A DNA stretch of 64,000 nucleotides, taken from positions 248,001 through 312,000 of the forward strand of contig CAJUGI010000001.1 in the NCBI GenBank assembly GCA_910586065.1. Direction: 5' to 3'. The notes beneath the pieces were generated by a model that was given only the letters and a program-made list of their open reading frames with translations, searched no databases and was not told where the DNA came from. The stretch is from an uncultured Christensenella sp. (lineage in GTDB: Bacteria > Bacillota > Clostridia > Christensenellales > Borkfalkiaceae). Shown here in pieces: positions 56,590-64,000 of the stretch. The first letter of the stretch is position 1. The number at the start of each line of letters is the position of its first letter. The translations under genes and the position numbers were made by a program.

Positions 56590-58629
56590 ATGAAACTGAA
56601 AAAGACGGCGGCGGTGGCTGTTGCAGCACTTTTGGCAATTGGACTGACGGCTTGCGAAGGCGGAGACGGTGACAGCGGCGGTGCCAGTGGCGGTGACGTC
56701 GGCGGTGAAGTAAAGGTTAACTTTACAATCGACGGAGATAAGGCAACCGTGCGCTGGGAAAAATGCGACGGCGCGAGCGGGTATTCGATTGAAAAAGCGC
56801 CTTCGCGTTACGGGCACTATGAATATCTTGATTACGTCGGCGGAGATTCTGCCGCGGAGTACGTTACGGACGACGTTGACGCTTATTACAGAATAACGGC
56901 GTTTAAGGCGAACGGCGAGAGCGAGATTATAGGAACTTACAGCTTTGAAACGGAGCTTTTCGGAAACAATACGTTTGTTTACGCGCCTACGGACGACGCG
57001 GAAAAAATTCAGGAAGATTTGGATTCGTTTTATAATAAAACCGACGGAAAGAAAGAGGGTGCGGACGGGCGCGCCCGCGGAGAATTCAGCGAAGAGAGGT
57101 TTGCGGCTCTGTTTAAAGCTGGCGAATACGGTTTGGACGTTGATATGGGGTATTACACTTCGCTGTCGGGGTTGGGGACGTCGCCCGACGACGTGACTAT
57201 ATCGAAAATAAACGCCGACGCCGAAATTTCACTCTGTAATTTTTGGCGCACTGCTGAAAATTTGGCGGTGGACGGGAATATGCTGTGGTCGGTATCGCAG
57301 GCCACGAGCCTGAGACGCGTGCACGTGAAGGGTGATTTGAGCCTTTCGGGCAGCGGCTCTACTTCGGGCGGGTTTCTTGCCGACACAAAGGTGGACGGCA
57401 ATGTGAATTCAGGTTCGCAGCAACAGTGGTTTTCAAGAAATTCGTCTTTCGGCGGCTGGACGGGCGGCGTGTGGAATATGGCGTTCGTGGGAGTGAATGG
57501 GGAGGGCTTACCCCAAAACAGCTGGACGGGTACAGGCAAAAATTACACGAATATAGAACGCAGCGGCGTTACGCGTGAAAAGCCTTTTCTTACTTTCGAC
57601 GACGAGCACGGTTACCGCGTATTCGTCCCTGATATTCAAAAAAATTCCGGCGGGGTAAGCTGGAACGGAACAAACAAGTCTTTGGGAAGTTTTTTGGCGC
57701 TTGATGAGTTTTATGTTGCGCGCAGCGACAGAGACGACGCCGAAACGATAAACGCGGCGCTTTCGAAGGGCAAAAATTTGATACTTACGGCGGGGATATA
57801 CGAACTTGACGAGCCGCTGAGAGTAGGGAGCGGCGCGGTGGTCCTCGGTTTGGGGCTTGCCACTCTTCGTCCTTCGGACGGGAACAGCGACACTTTAATG
57901 CGGTTAACCGATACGACTGATATTTGTATCGGCGGCGTGCTTTTCGACGCGGGCAAGCATACCGAAACTCTTCTCGAAGCCGGTTCGGAGAACGGGCACG
58001 AGGGCAATCCGGCAACCTATACGGTGCTTTCAGACCTGTTTTTTCGCGTAGGCGGCGCAAAAGAAGTAAATACTTCGGTTGAAGTCTGCGTTAAAATTAA
58101 CGGCAATAACGTTGTTGGAGACAACTTCTGGATATGGCGCGCCGACCACTGGGACGGAGTCGGTTGGAATAAAAACACAGCCGACACGGGTATTATAATA
58201 AACGGCGACAACGCTACGTTTTACGGTTTGTTCGTTGAGCATTTCCAAAAATATCAAACTGTATGGAACGGCAACGGCGGGACTACTTATTTTTATCAGT
58301 CGGAGCTTCCTTACGACGTCCCCGACGCGGCAAGCTGGTCGCCCGACGGCGTTATAAACGGTTATGCAAGTTATTATGTTTCGGATAGCGTAACTTCGCA
58401 CACCGCGTATGCGCTCGGCGTATATTCGTATCTCCGCGACGCCGCTGTGACGCTTGACAGCGCCATCGTATGCCCCGAAACTGCGGGAATAGATTTTTAC
58501 CATATGGTTACAGTATGGCTGAGCGGCAACCGCGATACGGCTGTAAGCAGTATAATAAACGGCGAGGGGGAGACGGCGGACAGCGTAAACAGAGTTCAAA
58601 GTTTGGAACGGTATTCTCACGAGGGATGA
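56590..58629 (+). CDS. Secreted beta-helix lipoprotein, candidate polysaccharide-active enzyme
   Basis: 679 residues from the ATG at 56590, the first residue of a lipoprotein signal ending LTAC (Cys22). A short Fn3-like domain (VNFTIDGDKATVRWEKCDGASGYSIEKA) is followed by a long right-handed beta-helix. Its sequence (NFWRTAENLAV, RRVHVKGDLSL, NSGSQQQWFSRNSSFGGWTG, FVPDIQKNSGGVSW, DNFWIWRADHWDGVGWNKN, TAYALGVYSYL) matches a large family of secreted Gram-positive proteins, often misannotated as adenylyl cyclase, with a GH55/pectate-lyase-3 type fold. I cannot assign a reaction. Beside a GH16 laminarinase and a GH3, exo-acting beta-1,3-glucan cleavage is a fair guess. Confidence 0.8.
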   Translation: MKLKKTAAVAVAALLAIGLTACEGGDGDSGGASGGDVGGEVKVNFTIDGDKATVRWEKCDGASGYSIEKAPSRYGHYEYLDYVGGDSAAEYVTDDVDAYYRITAFKANGESEIIGTYSFETELFGNNTFVYAPTDDAEKIQEDLDSFYNKTDGKKEGADGRARGEFSEERFAALFKAGEYGLDVDMGYYTSLSGLGTSPDDVTISKINADAEISLCNFWRTAENLAVDGNMLWSVSQATSLRRVHVKGDLSLSGSGSTSGGFLADTKVDGNVNSGSQQQWFSRNSSFGGWTGGVWNMAFVGVNGEGLPQNSWTGTGKNYTNIERSGVTREKPFLTFDDEHGYRVFVPDIQKNSGGVSWNGTNKSLGSFLALDEFYVARSDRDDAETINAALSKGKNLILTAGIYELDEPLRVGSGAVVLGLGLATLRPSDGNSDTLMRLTDTTDICIGGVLFDAGKHTETLLEAGSENGHEGNPATYTVLSDLFFRVGGAKEVNTSVEVCVKINGNNVVGDNFWIWRADHWDGVGWNKNTADTGIIINGDNATFYGLFVEHFQKYQTVWNGNGGTTYFYQSELPYDVPDAASWSPDGVINGYASYYVSDSVTSHTAYALGVYSYLRDAAVTLDSAIVCPETAGIDFYHMVTVWLSGNRDTAVSSIINGEGETADSVNRVQSLERYSHEG

Positions 58630-58679
58630 CAGAAACGTACAAAAATTTTTATCAAATTACAAAAAATTTAAAAAAATGC

Positions 58680-58708
58680 TTGAAATTATAAAATTGCTGT
58701 GATATATT
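58680..58708 (+). promoter_or_regulatory. Promoter of the GH16 gene
   Basis: TTGAAA (58680-58685), 17 bp, TATATT (58703-58708). The palindromic element at 58764 would lie in the transcribed leader of about 170 nt. Confidence 0.6.
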
Positions 58709-58763
58709 TATAAACGCAAAGTTAATATTCAATGCGCAGAAGCCCGTAAAGGAGCGGCGCAAA

Positions 58764-58848
58764 AAATAAAGGGGTACCCCTTTATTTACCTATTCCATAG
58801 GTAAATAAAGGGGTACCCCTTTATTTACCTATTCCATAGGTAAATAAA
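58764..58848. repeat. GGGGTACCCC palindromic element, type 2, tandem 39-bp repeat
   Basis: GGGGTACCCC at 58771-58780 and 58810-58819 is followed each time by TTTATTTACCTAT, loop TCC and ATAGGTAAATAAA, with a 39-bp period. The same bases can form the 13-bp hairpins (58781-58793/58797-58809 and 58820-58832/58836-58848) or one 36-nt perfect palindrome centred on the second GGGGTACCCC (58797-58832). Same architecture as 40016-40055 but a different stem. Confidence 0.88.
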
Positions 58849-58884
58849 AAACTATTAATAGCTTAAAAAAATTTATGGAGACGT

Positions 58885-60303
58885 ATGAAAGTTAATTATT
58901 TAAGAAAAATTGCATTCGGCTTAGTATTAGTGTTCTTTACGTTTTCTCTTTGCGGATGCGGACTGTTCGGTTCCGGCGGTAACGGCGATTCTTTGAAACC
59001 TGCCGTTTATATTTCGCAGTCGGAAATTTCACTTGCAGTAGGGGATTCTGTTCAGCTTTCGGCGGTTTCAACCGACGGCAGCGCGGTTACGTGGGAATCC
59101 AGCAACATCGCGGTTGCCACGGTTGACGGCGGACTTGTTAAGGGCGTGGCTAAAGGTGAGGCCATTATAATGGTTTCTACCGAATCGGTGATGTCTATTT
59201 GCACCATAAAAGTTAACAGCGCGCCCGTTGTTGCTCCGCCCGACAAACCGGATGCGGAAACGCTTGTGCTTTCGGTTGCAAATTTAAGTTTAGAGGTTGG
59301 GAATTCGGTTACTCTGGTTGCGAAATCTTCGATTGACGGCGCCGAGATAATATGGGATTCCACCAACAAAACCGTTGCAGCGGTTTCCGACGGTAAAGTT
59401 ACCGCACTCGTCGTGGGCAAGACAACGATTACCGCAAACACGGGTACTGCGCTTGCAAGCTGCGAAATAACCGTTACGGAAAACGTGCCCGACGGGGCGC
59501 AAAAGCCCGGTTATAACCTTGTGTGGAACGATGAATTTTCGGGTAATTCGCTGGATTCATCCAAGTGGGGATATCAGACGGGTACGCGCGACGTTTACCA
59601 CGGTTTCGATACGCAAAACTGGGACTGGGGCAACGGAGAACTCCAATATTATACGCAGGATTCCGTAAAGGTTGAAGACGGTTCGCTTGTGATTACCGCT
59701 TCAAGGCAGCATACGGAAGGCAAAGATTATAAGTCGGGAAGAATTCTTACGAGGGATAAGGCAAACTGGACTTACGGTTACTTTGAGGCAAAGATAAAGA
59801 CTCCTACGGGTAACGGAATGTGGCCGGCTTTCTGGATGCTTCCTCAGCCTGATTCGTTTTCGAATATAACCAACAAGTACGGCGGTTGGCCGTATAACGG
59901 TGAAATTGACATAATGGAGGCAAGGGGAAGGCTTAACAACGTTGTGGACACTACGCTTCATTTCGGTCCCGTAAGCGCAGACACATGGCAGAGCAAGTAT
60001 ATAACCGGACAGAAAACGCTTTCTTCGAATACCGACCAGTGGCATACCTATGCCGTTGAGTGGACAGCAAGTTACATTGCGTGGATTGTTGACGGAACGG
60101 AGGTTATGCGCGTTTCAAGCAATAACTGGTATTCGCTTTCCGCGGCGGCAGAGGGCAATGAATCGGCTCCGTTCGACCAGCCGTTTTATATAATTTTAAA
60201 TCTTGCCGTGGGCGGGGGCTACGACGCGGGAGTTGCGCCGGACGCTTCGTTTAACTCTGCAAGTATGTACGTGGACTACGTGAGAGTTTACAAGAAGGCT
60301 TAA
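58885..60303 (+). CDS. GH16 endo-beta-1,3-glucanase-like (laminarinase) lipoprotein
   Basis: 472 residues; ATG at 58885 with TATGGAG ahead. Lipobox LCGC (Cys25). Two BIG2 Ig-like domains (about 38-112 and 125-198) precede the GH16 domain (about 210-472). The catalytic motif GEIDIMEA is intact with Glu340, Asp342 and Glu345. WGNGELQYYTQDSV, GYFEAKIKTPTGNGMWPAFWMLP and NLAVGGGYDAG are typical of laminarinase-type GH16. It should cut beta-1,3-glucan or mixed-linkage glucan at the cell surface, feeding the neighbouring GH3 enzymes. Confidence 0.92.
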   Translation: MKVNYLRKIAFGLVLVFFTFSLCGCGLFGSGGNGDSLKPAVYISQSEISLAVGDSVQLSAVSTDGSAVTWESSNIAVATVDGGLVKGVAKGEAIIMVSTESVMSICTIKVNSAPVVAPPDKPDAETLVLSVANLSLEVGNSVTLVAKSSIDGAEIIWDSTNKTVAAVSDGKVTALVVGKTTITANTGTALASCEITVTENVPDGAQKPGYNLVWNDEFSGNSLDSSKWGYQTGTRDVYHGFDTQNWDWGNGELQYYTQDSVKVEDGSLVITASRQHTEGKDYKSGRILTRDKANWTYGYFEAKIKTPTGNGMWPAFWMLPQPDSFSNITNKYGGWPYNGEIDIMEARGRLNNVVDTTLHFGPVSADTWQSKYITGQKTLSSNTDQWHTYAVEWTASYIAWIVDGTEVMRVSSNNWYSLSAAAEGNESAPFDQPFYIILNLAVGGGYDAGVAPDASFNSASMYVDYVRVYKKA

Positions 60304-60362
60304 AAAATTACTGATGATTACTGCGATGGCAGCTTTCATAAAAAAAGGAGGAATAAAAGAAG

Positions 60363-62093
60363 ATGAAAAAGATTAAAACGGGAAAACTTTGGGCGGTTCT
60401 CTGTTCGTTAATGGCGTGCGTCCTTGTTTTTTCCTTGACTGCGTGCGGAGGCGGTGAAGGCGGCGAAACGGATAGCCTTACTCTCAGCGCAACTACCGCG
60501 GAAGTCGAAGTCGGCAAAACAACCACTATATCGGTTACGTCGGCCGAGACGGAAGAAATAATCTGGTCTGTTGATAAAACGGACGTAGCTGCGGTAACAG
60601 GCAGCGGCGCGGGCAAAAAGCTTTGCACCGTAACTGGCGTTAAGGAAGGTACGGCTACGATAACCGCAAAGGCGGGCGATAAAACCGCAACCTGCGCGCT
60701 TACCGTAAGAGCCGTAGGTCAGGGCGGCAATCCCTCAGACGAAGGCATTACCATAAAGCTGAACGGCGAAGCGGTAGGAACGGACTTGATTTATATACAC
60801 CTCAACGAAGAGCTTAACTTCACCGCGGAGACTACGGAAAGCGGCGCAATCAACTGGGAGAGCAGTAATACCGGCGTTGCAGCCGTTGACGGCGGCAAGG
60901 TAACCGCAATAGCGGCCGGTGAAGCCGTTATTACCGCAAAGTTAAGCGACACTGTAAAGGCGACCGTTAGGATTAAGGTTATAGCTCCTACGGCGGTTGC
61001 GAACGGCGGTGAAAACGAGTATGAAAGCGGTTGGCGCTATTGGGCGGGTGACGGCAACGCCGTTATATCTTCCTGCGTGAACTATGCGGAAACCAACGAA
61101 ACTCAAATTAAATATACCTGGACTTCGGGACAGTTTTACAGCGTTCAGCTTTTTTATAAAGACAAAACTGCGGGAACGGACCACGACATATCCCTTACAA
61201 TCGTTTCGCCCGTGGCGGCAAATATTACCGTAAACGGCGCTAAACAGGAGTTGGTTGAAGGTGAAAATAAGATTTCGGTAAAGGGCTTTACCGGAGCGAC
61301 GCTTTCGGTTCAGTTCGGCGTGGACGGCGAAAATACCGTTTTCGGAACCGATTTGCTGTTTGCGTTTAAAGACATCGTTGTAAAGTCTAATGCGGACGCA
61401 GAGCTTGTAGCTCCCTCGTTCGGCTATGACGCGGATACGAAAATTATTACCATAACTGATGAGGCGAACGATTCTGCAAACGTGGAAAAATACGTGCTCG
61501 GCGTGTTTGCAAACGCTGAAGCGGATACTCCGGCTTACACTATCGACGTTGTCAGCGGAGAGGAAGTAAACCTTTCGACAATTCCCACAGGTCAGTATGT
61601 TTTAAGATTGAGAGCGGTTAACAGCTCGACGAAGATTATTAACTCCGGTTGGAGCACGCAGACAGAGTCTCTTGAATGGTCCAACGAAAAAACTCCGCTT
61701 GCATACGGTGAAAACGCAAATATTGCTGCAGGTTCAAGCACCTGGTACTACTGGAACCAGACCTGGGACCCTGTTTGCAGTTTTACCGAATGCTATATGA
61801 AAGGCAACTCGATTTATATCGTAGGCATATCCAACAACGTCGGAAATCCCTGGAGCTTCCAGCTGTTCTATAAGGGCGAAGCGGGAAAGAAAATGACGAT
61901 GACCGTTAATTCCGTTCAAGGAGGCACTATCACAATCGGCAGCACAGAGTATGAGCTTGAAGCCGGCGTGGACAAAGAAGTGGAAATTGCGGACATTACG
62001 GCTGTGGCGATAATATTCGGCGCTAACGTTACAGGTAATACGTCAAGCAACATTCAGGGCGATATTACGTTCAGCAACATAGTTATCGAGTAA
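60363..62093 (+). CDS. Surface lipoprotein with two BIG2 domains and two related carbohydrate-binding-like modules
   Basis: 576 residues; ATG with AAAAGGAGGAATAAAAGAAG ahead. Lipobox LTAC (Cys28). Two BIG2 domains (about 38-115 and 125-210) are followed by a jelly-roll-like module (about 217-340: WRYWAGDGNAV ... FYSVQLFYKDKTAGTDHDISLTI), an Fn3-like spacer, and a second copy of that module (about 440-576: WYYWNQTWDPV ... WSFQLFYKGEAGKKMTMTV). The paired W-x-Y-W and QLFYK motifs indicate internal duplication. No catalytic residues are seen, so it is probably a glycan-capture protein for the adjacent GH16 enzyme. Confidence 0.78.
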   Translation: MKKIKTGKLWAVLCSLMACVLVFSLTACGGGEGGETDSLTLSATTAEVEVGKTTTISVTSAETEEIIWSVDKTDVAAVTGSGAGKKLCTVTGVKEGTATITAKAGDKTATCALTVRAVGQGGNPSDEGITIKLNGEAVGTDLIYIHLNEELNFTAETTESGAINWESSNTGVAAVDGGKVTAIAAGEAVITAKLSDTVKATVRIKVIAPTAVANGGENEYESGWRYWAGDGNAVISSCVNYAETNETQIKYTWTSGQFYSVQLFYKDKTAGTDHDISLTIVSPVAANITVNGAKQELVEGENKISVKGFTGATLSVQFGVDGENTVFGTDLLFAFKDIVVKSNADAELVAPSFGYDADTKIITITDEANDSANVEKYVLGVFANAEADTPAYTIDVVSGEEVNLSTIPTGQYVLRLRAVNSSTKIINSGWSTQTESLEWSNEKTPLAYGENANIAAGSSTWYYWNQTWDPVCSFTECYMKGNSIYIVGISNNVGNPWSFQLFYKGEAGKKMTMTVNSVQGGTITIGSTEYELEAGVDKEVEIADITAVAIIFGANVTGNTSSNIQGDITFSNIVIE

Positions 62094-62115
62094 TTTACTG
62101 AATATGACGTTTCAG

Positions 62116-62154
62116 ACGGGGCGGCGGTCTTGCCGCCGCCCCGTTTACTTTTTT
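62116..62154 (+). terminator. Strong intrinsic terminator
   Basis: A 12-bp perfect GC stem (62116-62127 with 62133-62144), loop TCTTG, then TTACTTTTTT. Confidence 0.92.
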
Positions 62155-62216
62155 GCCTGATTTTAAATTTACGGATAAATTGTTTCAATATTCAAATTAA
62201 AGGAGACAGGTTAAAT

Positions 62217-64000
62217 ATGTCTAAACATATTGACAGAATATTTAAACGCAGTAAGGCTAAACTTATTGCTTTGCCTGTAGTTGCGGTGCTTTGCGCCGTT
62301 TTAATTGCTGTAGTCAACATTGTTCCGAATATGTTTCCTATTCTGCACAGAGTGTTTGCGGGCGACGGCGTTGACGTTTCGGGTTCGGCTGCAGAGCTTG
62401 AGGCTGCTGATAAAGTGGTGCGTGAAACCGCCGAAGAAAGCATGGTGCTTTTGTACAACAAGGGTAACTATCTTCCCCTGCGCAATCTTTCGAAAGTAAA
62501 TCTTTTCGGTTGGGGCGCGACGGACGGGGGATTTTTGCTTACCGGCGGCGGCAGCGGCGGCGCAACGATTCTCGATAAAGACAGAGACGGTAACGACCGC
62601 ATAAAGCTTGACCTTACCGACGCTTTTAAGGAAGCGGAAATCGAATATAACGCGGTTCTTACCGAAGCTTATACCGATTTCAGCAATTTTGACGCCGACT
62701 ACAGAAAGGGCGGAACCACGGGAGCCAACGTTACCGAAAGTCTTAAAAATCCCGACGCAAGCTGGTATACCGCCGAGCGTATGAACCAGGCAAAGCAATA
62801 TTCGCAGACTGCGGTTGCGGTTATCAGCCGCTGGGGTGCGGAAAATGCAAGCGGACAGGAGCTTAAATCTGTTAACGGCTATACCAACGGCGCCTTTCTT
62901 GAACTGACTGCCGAAGAAAAAGCTATGTTCGCCGCGTTGGAAGAGTATAAGTTCGACGTTACGGTTATTCTAAACGTTTGCAACCATATCGAACTCGGCT
63001 TTTTGGAAGAGTACTCCTGCATCAAGGCGTGCATCTTTGCGGGTATACCCGGACAGTCGGGCGCGATTGCCATACCGGAAATAATGAACGGTACGGTCAA
63101 TCCTTCGGGAAGGCTTTCCGACACGCTGCCTTACGACTATCAGAGCTATGACCCTACATACTTCAATGCAGTTAAAAGCGGCAGTGATTTGGTTTATCAG
63201 GAAGGAATTTATTTTGGTTATAAGTGGTACGAAACCGCCGACGCGGAGGGCTTTTTCAAGGCGCGCGGCACCTCTTATGACAAAGTAGTGCAGTTTCCGT
63301 TCGGTTACGGACTTTCTTATACCACATTTGAATGGACGACGGATTTTTCTAAAGTTTTAACGCTTACCGAAGGCGGAGAGTATTCGGTTTCGGTTACCGT
63401 TACAAATACGGGTGCGGTTGCGGGCAAGGACGTGGTTCAGCTTTACGGACACGCGCCCTATACAAACGGCGGAGTGGAAAAGGCGGAGAGAGTTCTTTTG
63501 GACTTTGCAAAGACGCCGCTTATCGAGCCGGGGCAATCGGAAACGGTTACGCTTAAGTTTACTTCTTACGACCTTGCGTCTTACGACGCATACGGCAAAA
63601 ATAACGGCAGTCATACCGGTTATGAACTTGACCCCGGCATATACAGAATTTCCGTTATGAAGAACGCGCACGAATATATGCGCGAGGAGCCCGTAAAGGG
63701 CGATAACGGCGATTATAAAGAAGTAAGCCCTGCGGGCGCTATCGAATTCAATAACGACCCCGTTACCGGTAAAGCCGTTGCAAATAAATTTACAGGTAGT
63801 ACGGCTTACGCCGATTGCCCAACCGACGGCGACAGCAACATTTCATATCTTTCCCGCGCGGACCACTTTGCGAATTTCCCCGAAGCTGAAGCGGCGCGGA
63901 GCGGCAGTACGCCGTCTTTAAACCAAATTAAAGAAGCGAGCAAGAAAGAATACGATGAAGCGAAAGTAAACGCGGGAGTTCAGTACGGACAGAACGCTAA
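62217..64000 (+). CDS. Membrane-anchored, domain-swapped GH3 glycosidase, 3' end outside window
   Basis: The ATG at 62217 has AAAGGAGACAGG ahead; 594 codons are visible and the frame is open at the edge. An N-terminal anchor (LIALPVVAVLCAVLIAVVNIV) leads into the GH3 alpha/beta domain (ESMVLLYNKGNYLPLRNLSKVNLFGWGA, SRWGAENASGQELKS, GTVNPSGRLSDTLPYDY) and then Fn3 (QFPFGYGLSYTTFEW). As in 41927-45094 the usual first domain is missing from the N-terminus, so the TIM barrel with the nucleophile is expected beyond the window. Context suggests beta-glucan oligosaccharides as substrate. Confidence 0.85.
   Translation, partial: MSKHIDRIFKRSKAKLIALPVVAVLCAVLIAVVNIVPNMFPILHRVFAGDGVDVSGSAAELEAADKVVRETAEESMVLLYNKGNYLPLRNLSKVNLFGWGATDGGFLLTGGGSGGATILDKDRDGNDRIKLDLTDAFKEAEIEYNAVLTEAYTDFSNFDADYRKGGTTGANVTESLKNPDASWYTAERMNQAKQYSQTAVAVISRWGAENASGQELKSVNGYTNGAFLELTAEEKAMFAALEEYKFDVTVILNVCNHIELGFLEEYSCIKACIFAGIPGQSGAIAIPEIMNGTVNPSGRLSDTLPYDYQSYDPTYFNAVKSGSDLVYQEGIYFGYKWYETADAEGFFKARGTSYDKVVQFPFGYGLSYTTFEWTTDFSKVLTLTEGGEYSVSVTVTNTGAVAGKDVVQLYGHAPYTNGGVEKAERVLLDFAKTPLIEPGQSETVTLKFTSYDLASYDAYGKNNGSHTGYELDPGIYRISVMKNAHEYMREEPVKGDNGDYKEVSPAGAIEFNNDPVTGKAVANKFTGSTAYADCPTDGDSNISYLSRADHFANFPEAEAARSGSTPSLNQIKEASKKEYDEAKVNAGVQYGQNA

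Noticed and set aside
58764..58848. CRISPR-like array
   Set aside because: There are only two adjacent 39-bp units without spacers, and the units are palindromic.

Overview
The window looks like chromosomal DNA of an endospore-forming, carbohydrate-fermenting Clostridia-type Firmicute, probably an uncultured gut lineage; I cannot name a species. The reasons are a full-length spoIVA gene, a tig-clpP-clpX-lon-engB block, RqcH and RNase J, strong AGGAGG ribosome sites, canonical sigma-A promoters, LTAC-type lipoprotein signals and many glycoside hydrolases. No tRNA, rRNA or CRISPR array was recognised.

Left block (1-29.2 kb), mostly housekeeping. In order: a partial thioredoxin-fold lipoprotein (minus), an M18 aminopeptidase, a secreted protein of unknown function, three small membrane proteins behind rqcH (minus), then tig, clpP, clpX, lon, a broken DUF3592-like gene, engB, a degenerate sugar transferase, three hydrolases/esterases, an ATP-grasp enzyme, spoIVA, a 1016-residue repeat protein, RNase J, and trmR plus trhP (wobble-uridine modification of tRNA). 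Many genes here are followed immediately after the stop codon by copies of one dispersed intergenic repeat.

Centre (29.2-35 kb). An SF0329-like gene, aroA and dinB are followed by a tandemly duplicated two-gene module. Each unit has a double-HTH regulator facing a nearly invariant 67-70 residue protein, and the units are separated by near-identical terminators. The two divergent promoters carry different operators. A DegV gene with a perfect consensus promoter follows. By eye the + strand is C-rich before about 29.2 kb and G-rich after it.

Right block (35-64 kb), polysaccharide use. It holds a cytoplasmic GH3, an AgrA/AgrC-like two-component system, and an operon of lipoprotein, 4-TM protein and membrane-anchored domain-swapped GH3. 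Then come a BspA-type lipoprotein, a GPH-family sugar symporter and a truncated IS200-type element. Next is a hexuronide cluster (GH2, AraC regulator, GPH symporter, mannonate dehydratase, SDR oxidoreductase) in which a shared 13-bp sequence is a candidate AraC site. The last part looks like a beta-1,3-glucan cluster: beta-helix lipoprotein, GH16 laminarinase-like lipoprotein, a lipoprotein with two related carbohydrate-binding-like modules, and a second domain-swapped GH3 cut by the window end. Two intergenic regions here carry GGGGTACCCC-centred nested palindromes that keep their architecture while their stem sequences differ.

The best candidates for undescribed biology are the duplicated double-HTH/small-protein module, the GGGGTACCCC elements, the post-stop intergenic repeats, and the DYxxLAxKVAxRI repeat protein next to spoIVA.
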